Below, one piece after another: positions 19,144-27,942 of a DNA stretch of 64,000 nt; position 1 is the first letter of the stretch, and each line of letters starts with the position of its first letter. A program made the translations under genes and the position numbers. The stretch lies in the NCBI RefSeq assembly GCF_000298195.1, contig NZ_BAHC01000151.1, positions 1 to 64,000 on the forward strand, given 5' to 3'. This DNA comes from Gordonia rhizosphera NBRC 16068. GTDB taxonomy: Bacteria; Actinomycetota; Actinomycetes; Mycobacteriales; Mycobacteriaceae. Below the pieces are notes generated by a model. The model saw only the letters and a list, made by a program, of their open reading frames with translations, ran no database searches and had not been told where the DNA came from.

Positions 19144-20682
19144 TCACGCCGGCGTTCGCGAAGGCGCCAGGATCAGTTGAGCCGCTCTGACGCCCGAGTC
19201 CATGGCGGGATTCATGCCTCCGCTGTTGGTCCAGGCACCGGCGAGAACGAGGTTGCGCAGCGGTGTGTGGTGGGGCAGCCAGCCCAGGCCGGAGTTGGCC
19301 GGTGTGTTCTCGTAGCCCTCGATCGCACCGTGTGGGTTGTGCGTGTAGCGGAAGTTCGTCAAGGGTGTCGAGGCCTCCCGAAAGCGGATGGATTCAGCGA
19401 GAGCGGGGAATGCGTCGACGGCTCGCCGGATGAGCGTGTCGGCCACCTGCTCTTTGATCCGGACGTAGGCGGGGTTCTCGTGGTAGCCGGTGAGGTCACC
19501 ATGGGTTCCCCAGACGTCCTGGTAGTCCCACGCGGCAACTGTGGTCAGTACTACGACGCCGTGTCCGGGTGGTGCGCATCCGGGGTCGACCTGTGTGTAG
19601 TCGGTGACAGACAGATCGACCTGGTCCCAGTCACCGGATTGCGAGGCCTGCCACGCCTTGTCGGCATCCCAGGACGCAGTCAGGAACCATTCGTGGGGGG
19701 CCTCGTGCTCGCCCAGGTTGTCGCGGTCCAGTCCGAGATAGACCGAGAAAGTGGTGTAGGACGGCGCAGGCCCTTCGATCCGTTGCACGTAGTCGGTCGG
19801 AAAATGTTCGCGACCGACGAGTGCCACGAGGGCCGGCGCGCTGGCGTTGGAGACGAAAACGTCGGCCTCCAGTCGAAGACCCTGAGCCGTGGCGACGGCC
19901 ACTACACGGTCATCGTCGACTTCGAAACCCGTTACGGTCTGCTCGCAGCGGATCTCACCACCGCGTTCGAGCAACACATCTGCCAACGCGGCGCTGATCG
20001 CCTCTGCGCCGCCCTCGGGGTACCAGCCCCCATATTGTTGGTATGACCTGGTGATCGACGCGCCCAGGATGGCAGCGCACTGTGACGGCGGCAGACCCAG
20101 GTAGCCCCACAATGCGCCGAGGGCGCTACGTAGCTGTGGGTCGGCCACATGCCGGGCCATCATCTGATCCCATGTTTCACCACTTGCCTGCACCATGGCC
20201 GGATACTTGGCGAGCATCTCCTCCAGTGAGGGATCGCGGCCGGCCGCCCGGTCGGTGGCGAGACGGCGGGTATCACGGTAGACAGTGGCCGCGTCGTCGA
20301 GGTACGCGCGGATCTGATCTGTCTGGCCCGGAAAACTCCGGATGAGTTCGGCCTCATAGGCGAACAGGTCAGCGTGGGCGACGATTTCCCGGCCGGGACC
20401 CCTCAGGACATACAGCGGGTCCAACCGGTTCAGGCGCAGACGGTCCCAGATGTCCAGTTGACGGTAGAGCGTGTCCACCCCGCCGCCCGGCGCGAGCCCG
20501 TTGAGTTCGTGTAACGCCGTATCGAACCGGTACGGTCCGCGCCGAAATGCAGAGGCGTATCCGCCAGGGACGGAGTTCTGCTCCAGGACAACAGTCCTCT
20601 TACCAGCACCGGCCAGCGTCACCGCCGCCGCCAACCCACCGAGCCCGCCTCCGACGACCACGGCATCTGCTCGCTCGGTCAT
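19144..20682 (-). CDS. Phytoene desaturase-like FAD-dependent oxidoreductase
   Basis: The 512-residue protein starts with a dinucleotide-binding motif VVVGGGLGGLAAAVTLAGAG and the following EQNSVPGGYASAF, as in the CrtI/retinol saturase family. The C-terminal FAD segment GLGWLPHHTPLRNLVLAGAW is also present. Such enzymes desaturate, isomerise or saturate polyenes using FAD. No phytoene synthase, GGPP synthase or lycopene cyclase lies nearby, so a carotenoid pathway role cannot be claimed from context. It appears monocistronic, with a terminator after it. Confidence 0.8.
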   Translation of the reverse strand: MTERADAVVVGGGLGGLAAAVTLAGAGKRTVVLEQNSVPGGYASAFRRGPYRFDTALHELNGLAPGGGVDTLYRQLDIWDRLRLNRLDPLYVLRGPGREIVAHADLFAYEAELIRSFPGQTDQIRAYLDDAATVYRDTRRLATDRAAGRDPSLEEMLAKYPAMVQASGETWDQMMARHVADPQLRSALGALWGYLGLPPSQCAAILGASITRSYQQYGGWYPEGGAEAISAALADVLLERGGEIRCEQTVTGFEVDDDRVVAVATAQGLRLEADVFVSNASAPALVALVGREHFPTDYVQRIEGPAPSYTTFSVYLGLDRDNLGEHEAPHEWFLTASWDADKAWQASQSGDWDQVDLSVTDYTQVDPGCAPPGHGVVVLTTVAAWDYQDVWGTHGDLTGYHENPAYVRIKEQVADTLIRRAVDAFPALAESIRFREASTPLTNFRYTHNPHGAIEGYENTPANSGLGWLPHHTPLRNLVLAGAWTNSGGMNPAMDSGVRAAQLILAPSRTPA

Positions 20683-20903
20683 GATGTTCCGCCTTTCAAC
20701 GGGTGCTTCCGAGGGTTATTTCCACCATCGACCGCACGTCCGGGGCCAGGAAGGGCCGAAAGCCCCGTTCTCTCATCTCGAGCCGACGGCGCGCAGGTCA
20801 CTATCGGCGGACCGCCGCCGCGCACGACAAATCGCCGGTCGGCTGCCGCGGCGGTTCTCCCGGCAACGGGGATAAGCGCGGGGTGTGGAGGGTCGAAATG
20901 AGG

Positions 20904-20938
20904 AACCCCAGCCCAGGCACATGGCCTGAGCTGGGGTT
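20904..20938. terminator. Strong hairpin downstream of tRNA-Arg
   Basis: AACCCCAGCCCAGGC at 20904-20918 pairs with GCCTGAGCTGGGGTT at 20924-20938 with one mismatch and a five-base loop. It lies five bases past the 3' end of the minus-strand tRNA-Arg gene and is the likely terminator of the tRNA transcript. Confidence 0.85.
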
Positions 20939-20942
20939 TCGG

Positions 20943-21015
20943 TGCGCCCGTAGGGATTCGAACCCCAAACCTTCTGATCCGTAGTCAGATGCTCTATCCG
21001 TTGAGCTACGGGCGC
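20943..21015 (-). tRNA. tRNA-Arg (anticodon ACG)
   Basis: Acceptor arms GCGCCCG/CGGGCGC pair on the minus strand. The anticodon stem TCTGA/TCAGA encloses loop CTACGGA with anticodon ACG, and the T-loop GGTTCGAATCC is canonical. A discriminator A follows and CCA is not encoded. Its A34 is the substrate of TadA, encoded at 14546-15031. Confidence 0.97.
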
Positions 21016-21031
21016 GTGGTATTCAGTTGTA

Positions 21032-21087
21032 CCCCGCTGTCGGAGACAGCAGAGTCAATCCCCGCTGTCGGAGACAGCAGAGTCAAT
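21032..21087. repeat. Two exact tandem copies of a 28-bp unit, each with a small hairpin
   Basis: The unit at 21032-21059 is repeated exactly at 21060-21087. Each contains GCTGTCGGAGACAGC, a six-bp stem with a three-base loop. The pair lies between tRNA-Ser(GCT) and tRNA-Arg(ACG), both on the minus strand. It may act as a processing or termination site for a tRNA transcript. Confidence 0.85.
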
Positions 21088-21111
21088 CCCACAGTCGCGA
21101 CTGCGGGTCGG

Positions 21112-21200
21112 CGGAGGCGAGAGGATTTGAACCTCCGGTCCCGTTTTAGCGAGACAACTCATTAGCAGTGAGTCCCATTCGGCCGCTCTGGCACGCCTCC
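21112..21200 (-). tRNA. tRNA-Ser (anticodon GCT)
   Basis: Acceptor arms GGAGGCG/CGCCTCC pair on the minus strand. The stem ACTCA/TGAGT encloses loop CTGCTAA with anticodon GCT, followed by a long class II variable arm and the T-loop GGTTCAAATCC. It reads AGC and AGU codons. CCA is not encoded. Confidence 0.97.
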
Positions 21201-21310
21201 TTGGCGGAGTCCTTTCGAACTGCCGAAGCGAAAGGTTACACACACCGTGCGCCCAGAAGCAAACCGCCACCGTTTTGGTGCGCCGAGCACGGCAGACCTA
21301 CATTTGACGG

Positions 21311-22378
21311 GTGACTCCGCGTATCCGCCCCGACCTCGACGACCTGCCCGCCTACGTGCCCGGCAAGACGTTTCCGGGCGCGGTCAAGCTGGCCAGCAAC
21401 GAGGTCACCGAGGGCCCACTGCCCAGCGTCGTCGACGCGATCGCCACCGCCGCAGCGACGGTGAACCGCTACCCCGACAACGGCATTGTCGATCTCACCG
21501 CAGCGCTCGCCAAGCGTCTCGGCGTGACCGAGGAGGAGGTTCAGGTCGGCTGCGGGTCGGTCATCCTATGCCAGAACCTGATCACGGTCACCAGCGGTCC
21601 CGGCGACGAGGTGCTGTTCGGTTGGCGGTCGTTCGAGACCTATCCGCTGGCCACTCGCGTGGCCGGTGCCACACCGGTCCAGGTGCCGCTGACCGCGGAT
21701 CTGACCTATGACCTGCCGGCCATGGCCGAGGCGATCACCGACCGCACCCGCCTGATCTTCGTGTGCAACCCGAACAATCCGACCGGCACGGTCGTCGACG
21801 CCGATGATCTGCTGACCTTCCTGCGGTCGGTGCCGCCGGACGTGATCGTGGCCCTCGATGAGGCGTACTTCGAGTATCTGCGGCTCGGCCCGAAGCAGGC
21901 CTACGACGCCATGGAACTGCACCGCGAGTTCGCCAACCTGGTGGTGCTGCGCACGTTCTCCAAGGCCTACGGCCTGGCCGGCCTGCGGGTGGGCTACGCC
22001 GTGGGTGATCCGCGCGTCGTCACCGCGCTCGGCAAGGTGCACGTGCCGTTCTCGGTCAACAGCCTCGCCCAGCACGCGGCGCTCGCGGCCCTGGAGGCGG
22101 GCGACGAGCTGTTGGCCCGCACCGACGCCGTGGTCGCCGAGCGCACCCGCGTGACGCGGCGACTGCGGGAACTCGGTTATAGCGTGCCGGACTCGCAGGC
22201 GAACTTCGTCTGGCTCGACCTGGGCGACAAGACGACCGAGTTCGCGACGGCCTGCACCGCGGCCGGCGTCATCGTCCGGCCCTTCGCCGGTGACGGCGCC
22301 CGCGTGACGGTCACCAAACCCGACGAGGACGACGTGTTCCTCGCGTTCGCCGAACGGTGGAGTCAGGCCTCGGCCTGA
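21311..22378 (+). CDS. pat: Aromatic amino acid / histidinol-phosphate-type aminotransferase
   Basis: The 355-residue fold-type I aminotransferase has the PLP lysine at Lys218 in RTFSKAYGLAGLRVGY, the VCNPNNPTGT segment near residue 151 and DEAYFEY near 183. Length and sequence style match the actinobacterial aromatic aminotransferase annotated as pat or hisC2, which makes phenylalanine and tyrosine from their keto acids. The GTG start at 21311 begins VTPRIRPDLDDLPAYVPGK, as in mycobacterial homologues. Strict histidinol-phosphate transamination cannot be excluded, but no his genes are nearby. Confidence 0.88.
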   Translation: MTPRIRPDLDDLPAYVPGKTFPGAVKLASNEVTEGPLPSVVDAIATAAATVNRYPDNGIVDLTAALAKRLGVTEEEVQVGCGSVILCQNLITVTSGPGDEVLFGWRSFETYPLATRVAGATPVQVPLTADLTYDLPAMAEAITDRTRLIFVCNPNNPTGTVVDADDLLTFLRSVPPDVIVALDEAYFEYLRLGPKQAYDAMELHREFANLVVLRTFSKAYGLAGLRVGYAVGDPRVVTALGKVHVPFSVNSLAQHAALAALEAGDELLARTDAVVAERTRVTRRLRELGYSVPDSQANFVWLDLGDKTTEFATACTAAGVIVRPFAGDGARVTVTKPDEDDVFLAFAERWSQASA

Positions 22379-22459
22379 TCGGCTTCACTCAGGTTGCCTT
22401 CTGCCAGGCCGTCCTCTGCAGGTCGGCTTTATGGATCGGCAGGGGTCAGATCGCCCCGG

Positions 22460-23440
22460 TCAGAGTCCCTGCGAGATCGTCGGCCATGCCGCAGGCAGAT
22501 CCCGTTCCCAATAGACCCAGTTGTGGGTGCCGATCAGGTGGAAGCCGCTGTTGAAGGGGACGTTGTTGGCTTTCATCACTGCCGCGAACTCCAGCGAACA
22601 GCGCCACGCCCCCAACTCGAGTGCCGAGCCTGTGGCCGTAACAGCCTCCCGCGGCCCGTCCTCCGGGTCGAACGGTGCGGTGAGATCCAACGGCCCGATC
22701 GCCCCCGAACCGGACGCGAGGAAGATGTTCTTGCCGCGCAGCTCGTCGAGATGACTGCTCGGATCGTGCGCGGACCAGTTCGGTGAGTCGAACGGGCCCC
22801 ACATGTTGGTGGCGTCGCCACCGTTGCGGGCCACCGTGGTGCGCACGTAGGCCTGGTTCACCGGCCCGGCAACCGTCGGGCAGCCGCTCAACGATGCGAT
22901 GCCGCTGTAGAGACTCGGATGGCGTACCGCAAGGGTGAACGCGGCCTGTCCGCCCATCGACAGACCGACCACCGCGTTGCGGCCGGTGCCGTCGAAGCGC
23001 TTGTCGATCAGCGGCGGTAGCTCCTTGGCGAGGAAGGTCTCCCATTGGGGTTTCCCGATCGTCGGGTCCCGGCGCACCCAGTTCGTGTAGAAGCTGCCCG
23101 CGCCGCCCGTCGGCAGCACCACGTTCACGTTCTTGTCGGCGAAGAACTTGCCCGCGCGTCCCTTGGTGATCCAGTCACTGACGTCCTTGCCGGCGTCAGC
23201 GCCGTCAAGCAGATAGACGGTCGACCGAGGGCCGCTGCTGTTCTGCGGCGTGAGTACCGAGACCTTCACCTTGCCGCCCATGGAGGGGGACTGCACCCAG
23301 ATGTCGGTGCGCAACGGACTCAGGATCGTCTCGTTCGAGATCCTCGCCGCGGGGGTGTCGGCTTGGGCGACGCCAGGCGCCACCGCCATCGCCATCAGCA
23401 GGGATGCGACAACTGCCGCCCACTGACTCGCCTTGCGCAT
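22460..23440 (-). CDS. Secreted antigen-85-like esterase / mycolyltransferase
   Basis: The 326-residue protein has a signal peptide (MRKASQWAAVVASLLMAMAV, then cleavage near VAQA-DTP at residues 24-28) and an alpha/beta-hydrolase fold with the nucleophile Ser161 in GLSMGG. A catalytic His306 sits in GTHNWVYWERDLP, as in antigen 85. The SPSMGGKVKV start of the domain is also typical. These enzymes transfer mycolic acids from trehalose monomycolate to arabinogalactan or trehalose in the outer envelope. A related gene lies at 28898-29941. Confidence 0.88.
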   Translation of the reverse strand: MRKASQWAAVVASLLMAMAVAPGVAQADTPAARISNETILSPLRTDIWVQSPSMGGKVKVSVLTPQNSSGPRSTVYLLDGADAGKDVSDWITKGRAGKFFADKNVNVVLPTGGAGSFYTNWVRRDPTIGKPQWETFLAKELPPLIDKRFDGTGRNAVVGLSMGGQAAFTLAVRHPSLYSGIASLSGCPTVAGPVNQAYVRTTVARNGGDATNMWGPFDSPNWSAHDPSSHLDELRGKNIFLASGSGAIGPLDLTAPFDPEDGPREAVTATGSALELGAWRCSLEFAAVMKANNVPFNSGFHLIGTHNWVYWERDLPAAWPTISQGL

Positions 23441-23621
23441 CTACTTCCTCACTACACATATGCATGTGCGACCGCCGACCATCGACCGCACATTCTTCAA
23501 AGGCTGTACCCACCGGCGTACCGACGGGCCTCAGCTCACAGCTCTCAGCCTCCCGACAAGGGTAACGATTCGGGGTCGACCCCGAAACCTGAGCATGCTG
23601 CGAGCTGGTGAACAGCAGCGC

Positions 23622-24854
23622 TCAGTTCGGTTCGTAGCGCGCCGGCAACTCCCGGCCGGCCGCGGGAGAGATTCGGGCGATGTTGCCCTGCAACACGTCC
23701 CGGTAGATGCGCAGTTGCTCCTCACCGCTGCGCACCTGTTCGGTGAGTCGTTTCGCGTTGTCGACGGAGATCTCGCGGTCCCCGGAACGGGCGATGAGCT
23801 CGTCGATCCGGTCGTCGATGGTGCTGGCCCGGTTGTACTCGGTCAGCACCCGCAGTTCGACCGCGGCCGACTCGACGACGGCAGCCACCTCGCCGAGCGC
23901 CTGCACCCGATCGATCAGTTCCGTCCACACCGGACGCAGCGTGGCTTCGCGACGGTCGATGTGCTCGGCGAACGACCGGTCGAACCCGCCGTTGGCCTTT
24001 GCACGGTCCAGGTCGAGTCGGACGGCGCGCAGAGCGATCACGTCGGCCGCGATCTCGGCCAGCTCGGCGTGCAGGTTGACCTGGGTGCGTTGGATCTCGA
24101 AGTGGTCCGACCGCCACGCAGGGTTGCCGATGATGCGGTCGTAGAAGTGTCCGGCGAGGAACAGCAGGGTCTCGTACCCGTCGACGAAGGTCGCGGAGCC
24201 CGGTGTGCCGCCGGGGGTGGCCGTGTCACCCCGGTCGGGCATCAGGATCTGACCGGCCCACTGTCCGGCCTGCGGATACCCCGACCGCGCGGCCACCTGG
24301 CCGACCACACCGGCCAGCCGGTCGATCGCCGCGCTGCCGGCGCGCCGCATGTATCCGGGGGTGTTGACGTTGGGCGTGGGGGTGCAGGCGAGCCCACCGA
24401 AGAGGCGTTCGCGCTCCTCGATCTCGAGGTAGACGTTCTCCCGGCGTTCCCGACGGATCGCCCGGGTGCCGCCGGCGAAGACGCCCTTGCCGGTGACAAT
24501 CATCTTGCGCGCCTCGTCGCGACGACGCACCAGCCCGTTGAGACGGTTACGCATCATCGCCGCGACCACGCTCGGCATCACCGGATTGGCCAGCTGGTGC
24601 TCGGTCTGCGCGACGGCGCGTTGCAGCCGCCTCAGTTCACCGAACCCGCCCGGCAATGTCGGTAACGCCAGCCCCGTGGACACGCGGCGCACGACGATGG
24701 CCCGCCCGCCCGGTGTCAGGAAGCCCGAGGCGATCAGCACCGCCGCCACATCGGACAGCTCCGGCCGGTCTCCGGGTAGGCGTGACTCGTTGCACCAGGC
24801 CCGGATCTCGTCGCTGGTGATGATCTGCGTTCTCAGACCCCGGTTGTCACCCAT
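23622..24854 (-). CDS. Hypothetical protein, about 410 residues, helical C-terminal half
   Basis: I do not recognise a family. The ATG at 24854 is preferred, with GAGG seven bases before it; a GTG at 24890 would add 12 residues. No signal peptide or membrane helix is visible. The N-terminal third has a conserved-looking IRAWCNESRLPGDRPELSDVA stretch (read in parts), and the segment LFGGLACTPTPNVNTPGYMRRAG near the centre is distinctive. From residue 240 onward the protein is charged and helical with possible coiled coil. Upstream on the same strand, 65 bases away, is an acyltransferase gene, so the two may be co-transcribed. Confidence 0.6.
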   Translation of the reverse strand: MGDNRGLRTQIITSDEIRAWCNESRLPGDRPELSDVAAVLIASGFLTPGGRAIVVRRVSTGLALPTLPGGFGELRRLQRAVAQTEHQLANPVMPSVVAAMMRNRLNGLVRRRDEARKMIVTGKGVFAGGTRAIRRERRENVYLEIEERERLFGGLACTPTPNVNTPGYMRRAGSAAIDRLAGVVGQVAARSGYPQAGQWAGQILMPDRGDTATPGGTPGSATFVDGYETLLFLAGHFYDRIIGNPAWRSDHFEIQRTQVNLHAELAEIAADVIALRAVRLDLDRAKANGGFDRSFAEHIDRREATLRPVWTELIDRVQALGEVAAVVESAAVELRVLTEYNRASTIDDRIDELIARSGDREISVDNAKRLTEQVRSGEEQLRIYRDVLQGNIARISPAAGRELPARYEPN

Positions 24855-24919
24855 CGGATATGCCTCATTCCCCTGTCCGGGGATCGCCACCCGGACCGCA
24901 CCTCGATGCTACCTGCGGC

Positions 24920-26026
24920 TCAGGACAACACGGGTGTGCGAACTCGCCACAGCGGTGCGGTGGCCCGGTGCAGCAGCCACGCCACCGGTACGCAGATCAC
25001 GGTGGTGACCAGGAACGCGACCACCGTCGAACCGGTGAAGACCTCGTAGCCGAGCGCATCCATGACGATCTCCAGCACCACCACGTGGACAAGGAAGAAC
25101 TCATAGGAGATCTCGCCGAACCAGACCATCGGCCGGCTCCCGCACCAGCGCGCCCACCAGTTCGTCTGGTCGCGCATGGTGAGGGGACCGATCAGGCCGA
25201 CCGCGACGACGAGGTACAGGACGTGTTTGACGACGGTGGCCGATCCTGTCGTCGGCGTGATGGTGGGTTCCCCGGCAAGGGTTCCGGCCGACAGGAGAAA
25301 CGCGCCGACGGCCACCCCGACCGACACCGACGGATTCCAGCGTCGGATCAGACGCACGCTCACCGCCAGTCCCATGCCCGCGACGAACCAGCCGAAGAAG
25401 GCCGGCGCCCACAGCCGGGCCGTCGGGCTGATCCCGTCGCTGCCGGCGACGATCACCGACCAGATCGGCGACACCAGCAACAGCGGCACCAGCCCGACGA
25501 GCAGCAGATCCGGGCGCCATCGCCGACGGCACACCGCCACGACGAGCACCCATGCCACCACCGGCAGCGCCAGGTAGAAGACGACCTCGGCGGCCAGGCT
25601 CCACATCTGGGTGAGCCCCCATTGCAGGTGACCGACGCCGTACACCTGGGTGAGGGTCAGGTTGCGCAACAAACCCTCCCACCCCGTCCCCGTCGACGAT
25701 GCGTCGCCCGGCGGATGGATGGCGTAGAGCAGATAGACCGCGATCACCGTGAGCCAGTACGCCGGCAGGATGCGTCGCGCCCGATGCCAGAAGTAGCGTC
25801 GGGTCGACGGTGACGGCAGCCCGTTCTCCAACGCCCGAACCCAGGGCGCGAACAGCAGGTAGCCCGACAGGACGAAGAAGATCGCGACTCCGACCTCGAA
25901 GCGGGCGGCGAGGCGACCGAGGTAGTCGTCGGTGTAGTGGCCGGTCCAGAACGCCGCGTGGGTCAGACACACCGACAAAGCCGCCAGGGTCCGGATACCG
26001 GTCAGGGATCCAATCCGCGCGGTCAT
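24920..26026 (-). CDS. Acyltransferase-3 family membrane protein (OafA-like)
   Basis: The product of about 368 residues has ten or so transmembrane helices and the Acyl_transf_3 motifs: the early LTHAAFW with its conserved His, and FFVLSGYLLFAPW in helix 2-3. This family O-acylates cell-surface sugars or other extracytoplasmic acceptors, using acyl-CoA or a membrane donor. The ATG at 26026 has AGGA eight bases upstream and begins directly before the first helix; the longer frame is rejected. It is divergent from the corA-like gene by 43 bases. The acceptor is unknown. Confidence 0.85.
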   Translation of the reverse strand: MTARIGSLTGIRTLAALSVCLTHAAFWTGHYTDDYLGRLAARFEVGVAIFFVLSGYLLFAPWVRALENGLPSPSTRRYFWHRARRILPAYWLTVIAVYLLYAIHPPGDASSTGTGWEGLLRNLTLTQVYGVGHLQWGLTQMWSLAAEVVFYLALPVVAWVLVVAVCRRRWRPDLLLVGLVPLLLVSPIWSVIVAGSDGISPTARLWAPAFFGWFVAGMGLAVSVRLIRRWNPSVSVGVAVGAFLLSAGTLAGEPTITPTTGSATVVKHVLYLVVAVGLIGPLTMRDQTNWWARWCGSRPMVWFGEISYEFFLVHVVVLEIVMDALGYEVFTGSTVVAFLVTTVICVPVAWLLHRATAPLWRVRTPVLS

Positions 26027-26069
26027 GTCGCGATCCTGCCATTGACCTCCCCGGTGGCAGGATGTGGGC

Positions 26070-27086
26070 ATGCCGGAACGCATCCGCGGCCAGATCTGGC
26101 GCGATGGAACCAAGGTCGAGGGTTTCGATCTCAGCGAGGTGTCGGACTGCATCTCCGATCCCGGTCTGCTTGTCTGGGCGGACCTCGAATGCCCCACCCG
26201 CTCGACCATGGCCAGGCTCGCCGACGAACTCGACCTCGACCCGTTCGCCGTGGAGGACACGATCGCCGCCGCCGAACGGGTCAAGACCGTCACCTACGCC
26301 CAGCACACCTTTCTGATGGTCTATGCGGTCGTGCTGCGGGCGCCGGACACCCAGCCGGCCGACGAGCGGCCGCCGACCCAACAGGCGAGCCTGTTCGACC
26401 TTCATCGGATCTCGGTGTTCGTCAAGAAGAACGCCCTGATCACCGTGCGGCGCACCGCGGGCTTCGACATGGACGCCGTCGTCGCGCGCTGGGCGGACAT
26501 CGGCGACGAACAGTACGGCATCGGCGCCCTGCTGCACGGTCTGCTCGACGTCGTCGTCGACGGTCACTTCGACGCCGTACAACACCTCGACGACGCGATG
26601 GAGGACGTCGAGGGCATGCTCTTCGACGAGAAGGTCGCCGGTCGGGCACTGCAACGTCAGACCTATGCCCTCCGCAAGGATCTCGTTCTCCTGCGCCGGG
26701 TGGTCCTGCCGATGCGAGAGGTCATCGCCGGCATCCAACGACGCCGGTTCGACAATCACGCACCGCCCGAACTCGATCCGCACTTCTCGGACCTGTACGA
26801 CCACGCGCTGCGGGCCGCGGAGTGGACGGAATCGTTGCGGGACATGGTCACCACGGTGTTCGAGACGAATCTCTCGCTGGCCGATGCGCGCCTGAACACC
26901 GTGATGAAGAAGCTGACCGCGTGGGCCGCGATCATCGCGGTGCCGACCGCCATCACCGGATGGTACGGCCAGAACATCCCCTTCCCCGGCTATGCGAACA
27001 CGGTCGGGTTCATCACGAGCACCGCCGTCATCGTCGCGTTGGTCGCCGTGCTCTTTGTCAGCTTCCGGCGTCGCGACTGGCTGTGA
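26070..27086 (+). CDS. CorA-family magnesium/divalent cation transporter, GQN variant
   Basis: The 338-residue protein has a large cytosolic N-terminal domain and two C-terminal transmembrane helices, as in CorA. The pore-entrance signature, normally YGMN, reads YGQN here (GWYGQNIPFPGY), between the helices KLTAWAAIIAVPTAI and GFITSTAVIVALVAVL. The C-terminal end RRRDWL after the last helix fits CorA. ATG at 26070 is chosen; an in-frame GTG lies two codons upstream. Magnesium transport is the family default; the Gln may change selectivity or mark a subfamily such as ZntB-like exporters. Confidence 0.85.
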   Translation: MPERIRGQIWRDGTKVEGFDLSEVSDCISDPGLLVWADLECPTRSTMARLADELDLDPFAVEDTIAAAERVKTVTYAQHTFLMVYAVVLRAPDTQPADERPPTQQASLFDLHRISVFVKKNALITVRRTAGFDMDAVVARWADIGDEQYGIGALLHGLLDVVVDGHFDAVQHLDDAMEDVEGMLFDEKVAGRALQRQTYALRKDLVLLRRVVLPMREVIAGIQRRRFDNHAPPELDPHFSDLYDHALRAAEWTESLRDMVTTVFETNLSLADARLNTVMKKLTAWAAIIAVPTAITGWYGQNIPFPGYANTVGFITSTAVIVALVAVLFVSFRRRDWL

Positions 27087-27111
27087 CGCACAACCTCTTT
27101 CGCGAATCGGT

Positions 27112-27786
27112 TCAGGCGGGCCGGGGGATGGCGGCCGAGGTGGACTGACCCACCCAGTCCGGGATCTGGCGGCGGATCTCCGTCGGCGCGAGCACGGTGA
27201 TGCGGTCCTCCCCGAGGCCGGTGCGCCAGTCGATGTCCCCCCGCCACACCTGGGTGAGGGTGCGCAGATCGGTGACGACCCGCGCATCCACGTCATAGCC
27301 GGGGTTCGCGTCGCACACCTGCGGGTCGGCGCCGTCCACGACCAGCCACCAGGTCCCACCCTTCCCGACGATGTCCTGGAAGGTGAACTCCACCACGGTC
27401 CGACGCCGCGGCCAGAGATCGATCGGGATCGTCCGATGGATGTCCCACATCAGGAGATGCGGATCGAGGTCGATGTTGCCGAGTTCGCCGATCCAGCGGA
27501 TTCCCCACGTGCTCAGCGACTTCACCACGGGGTCGAGTTCTTCACCCATCTCGGTCAGGGTGTAGACCGACCGACCCCCGACCTCGGAGCGCCGGATGAC
27601 GCCGGCCCGCTCGAGTTCCCGCAGCCGTTTGGTCAGCAGCGCCGGCGACATCTTCGGCACCCCGCGGCGCAGCTCGTTGAAATGCCTACTGCCCAAGAGG
27701 AGTTCGCGGACGATCAGAATCGTCCAGCGCTCGTCGAGCAGTTCCATCGCTTTCGCGACGGGACAGAACTGTCCATATGGAGTCAT
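27112..27786 (-). CDS. HxlR-family regulator fused to an SCP2-like lipid-binding domain
   Basis: The product of about 224 residues begins with an HxlR winged helix (YGQFCPVAKAMELLDERWTILIVRELLLG) with a cysteine near residue 7 that could sense redox state. The C-terminal 100 residues (VVEFTFQDIVGKGGTWWLVVDG to LGEDRITVLAP) resemble the SCP2 sterol-carrier fold found fused to HxlR in actinobacteria. The ATG at 27786 has GGAGGAGAG upstream. It is divergent from a methyltransferase gene, with repeated CCAGTACA in between, so it may regulate that gene in response to a lipid or sterol-like ligand. Confidence 0.8.
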   Translation of the reverse strand: MTPYGQFCPVAKAMELLDERWTILIVRELLLGSRHFNELRRGVPKMSPALLTKRLRELERAGVIRRSEVGGRSVYTLTEMGEELDPVVKSLSTWGIRWIGELGNIDLDPHLLMWDIHRTIPIDLWPRRRTVVEFTFQDIVGKGGTWWLVVDGADPQVCDANPGYDVDARVVTDLRTLTQVWRGDIDWRTGLGEDRITVLAPTEIRRQIPDWVGQSTSAAIPRPA

Positions 27787-27810
27787 CGCCGCCACCTCTC
27801 CTCCGCTGAT

Positions 27811-27846
27811 CCAGTACACACCCGTGGCGGAATGGTGACCAGTACA
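27811..27846. promoter_or_regulatory. Direct repeat CCAGTACA in the HxlR/methyltransferase promoter region
   Basis: CCAGTACA occurs at 27811-27818 and again at 27839-27846, 28 bases apart, 25 and 53 bases upstream of the HxlR start at 27786. It is a candidate site for autoregulation, but an eight-base repeat is weak evidence. Confidence 0.35.
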
Positions 27847-27942
27847 GATTCAGAAGCGTCGGCGGTTCATTTCTTGATCTGGAGGCATCACGAGGTCGGA
27901 CGGGATGCTCGAAGCACCCAAACACCCCCTGAGGAGGGCACA

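Noticed and set aside
19144-20682. A carotenoid biosynthesis cluster
   Set aside because: The CrtI-like gene stands alone, with no crtB, crtE or cyclase near it.
21032-21087. Possible start of a CRISPR array
   Set aside because: Only two adjacent copies with no spacers and no cas genes; it is a tandem duplication.
25101-27359. 752-residue minus-strand frame spanning the acyltransferase, corA-like and HxlR genes
   Set aside because: It crosses three real genes in both directions and has low-complexity composition.
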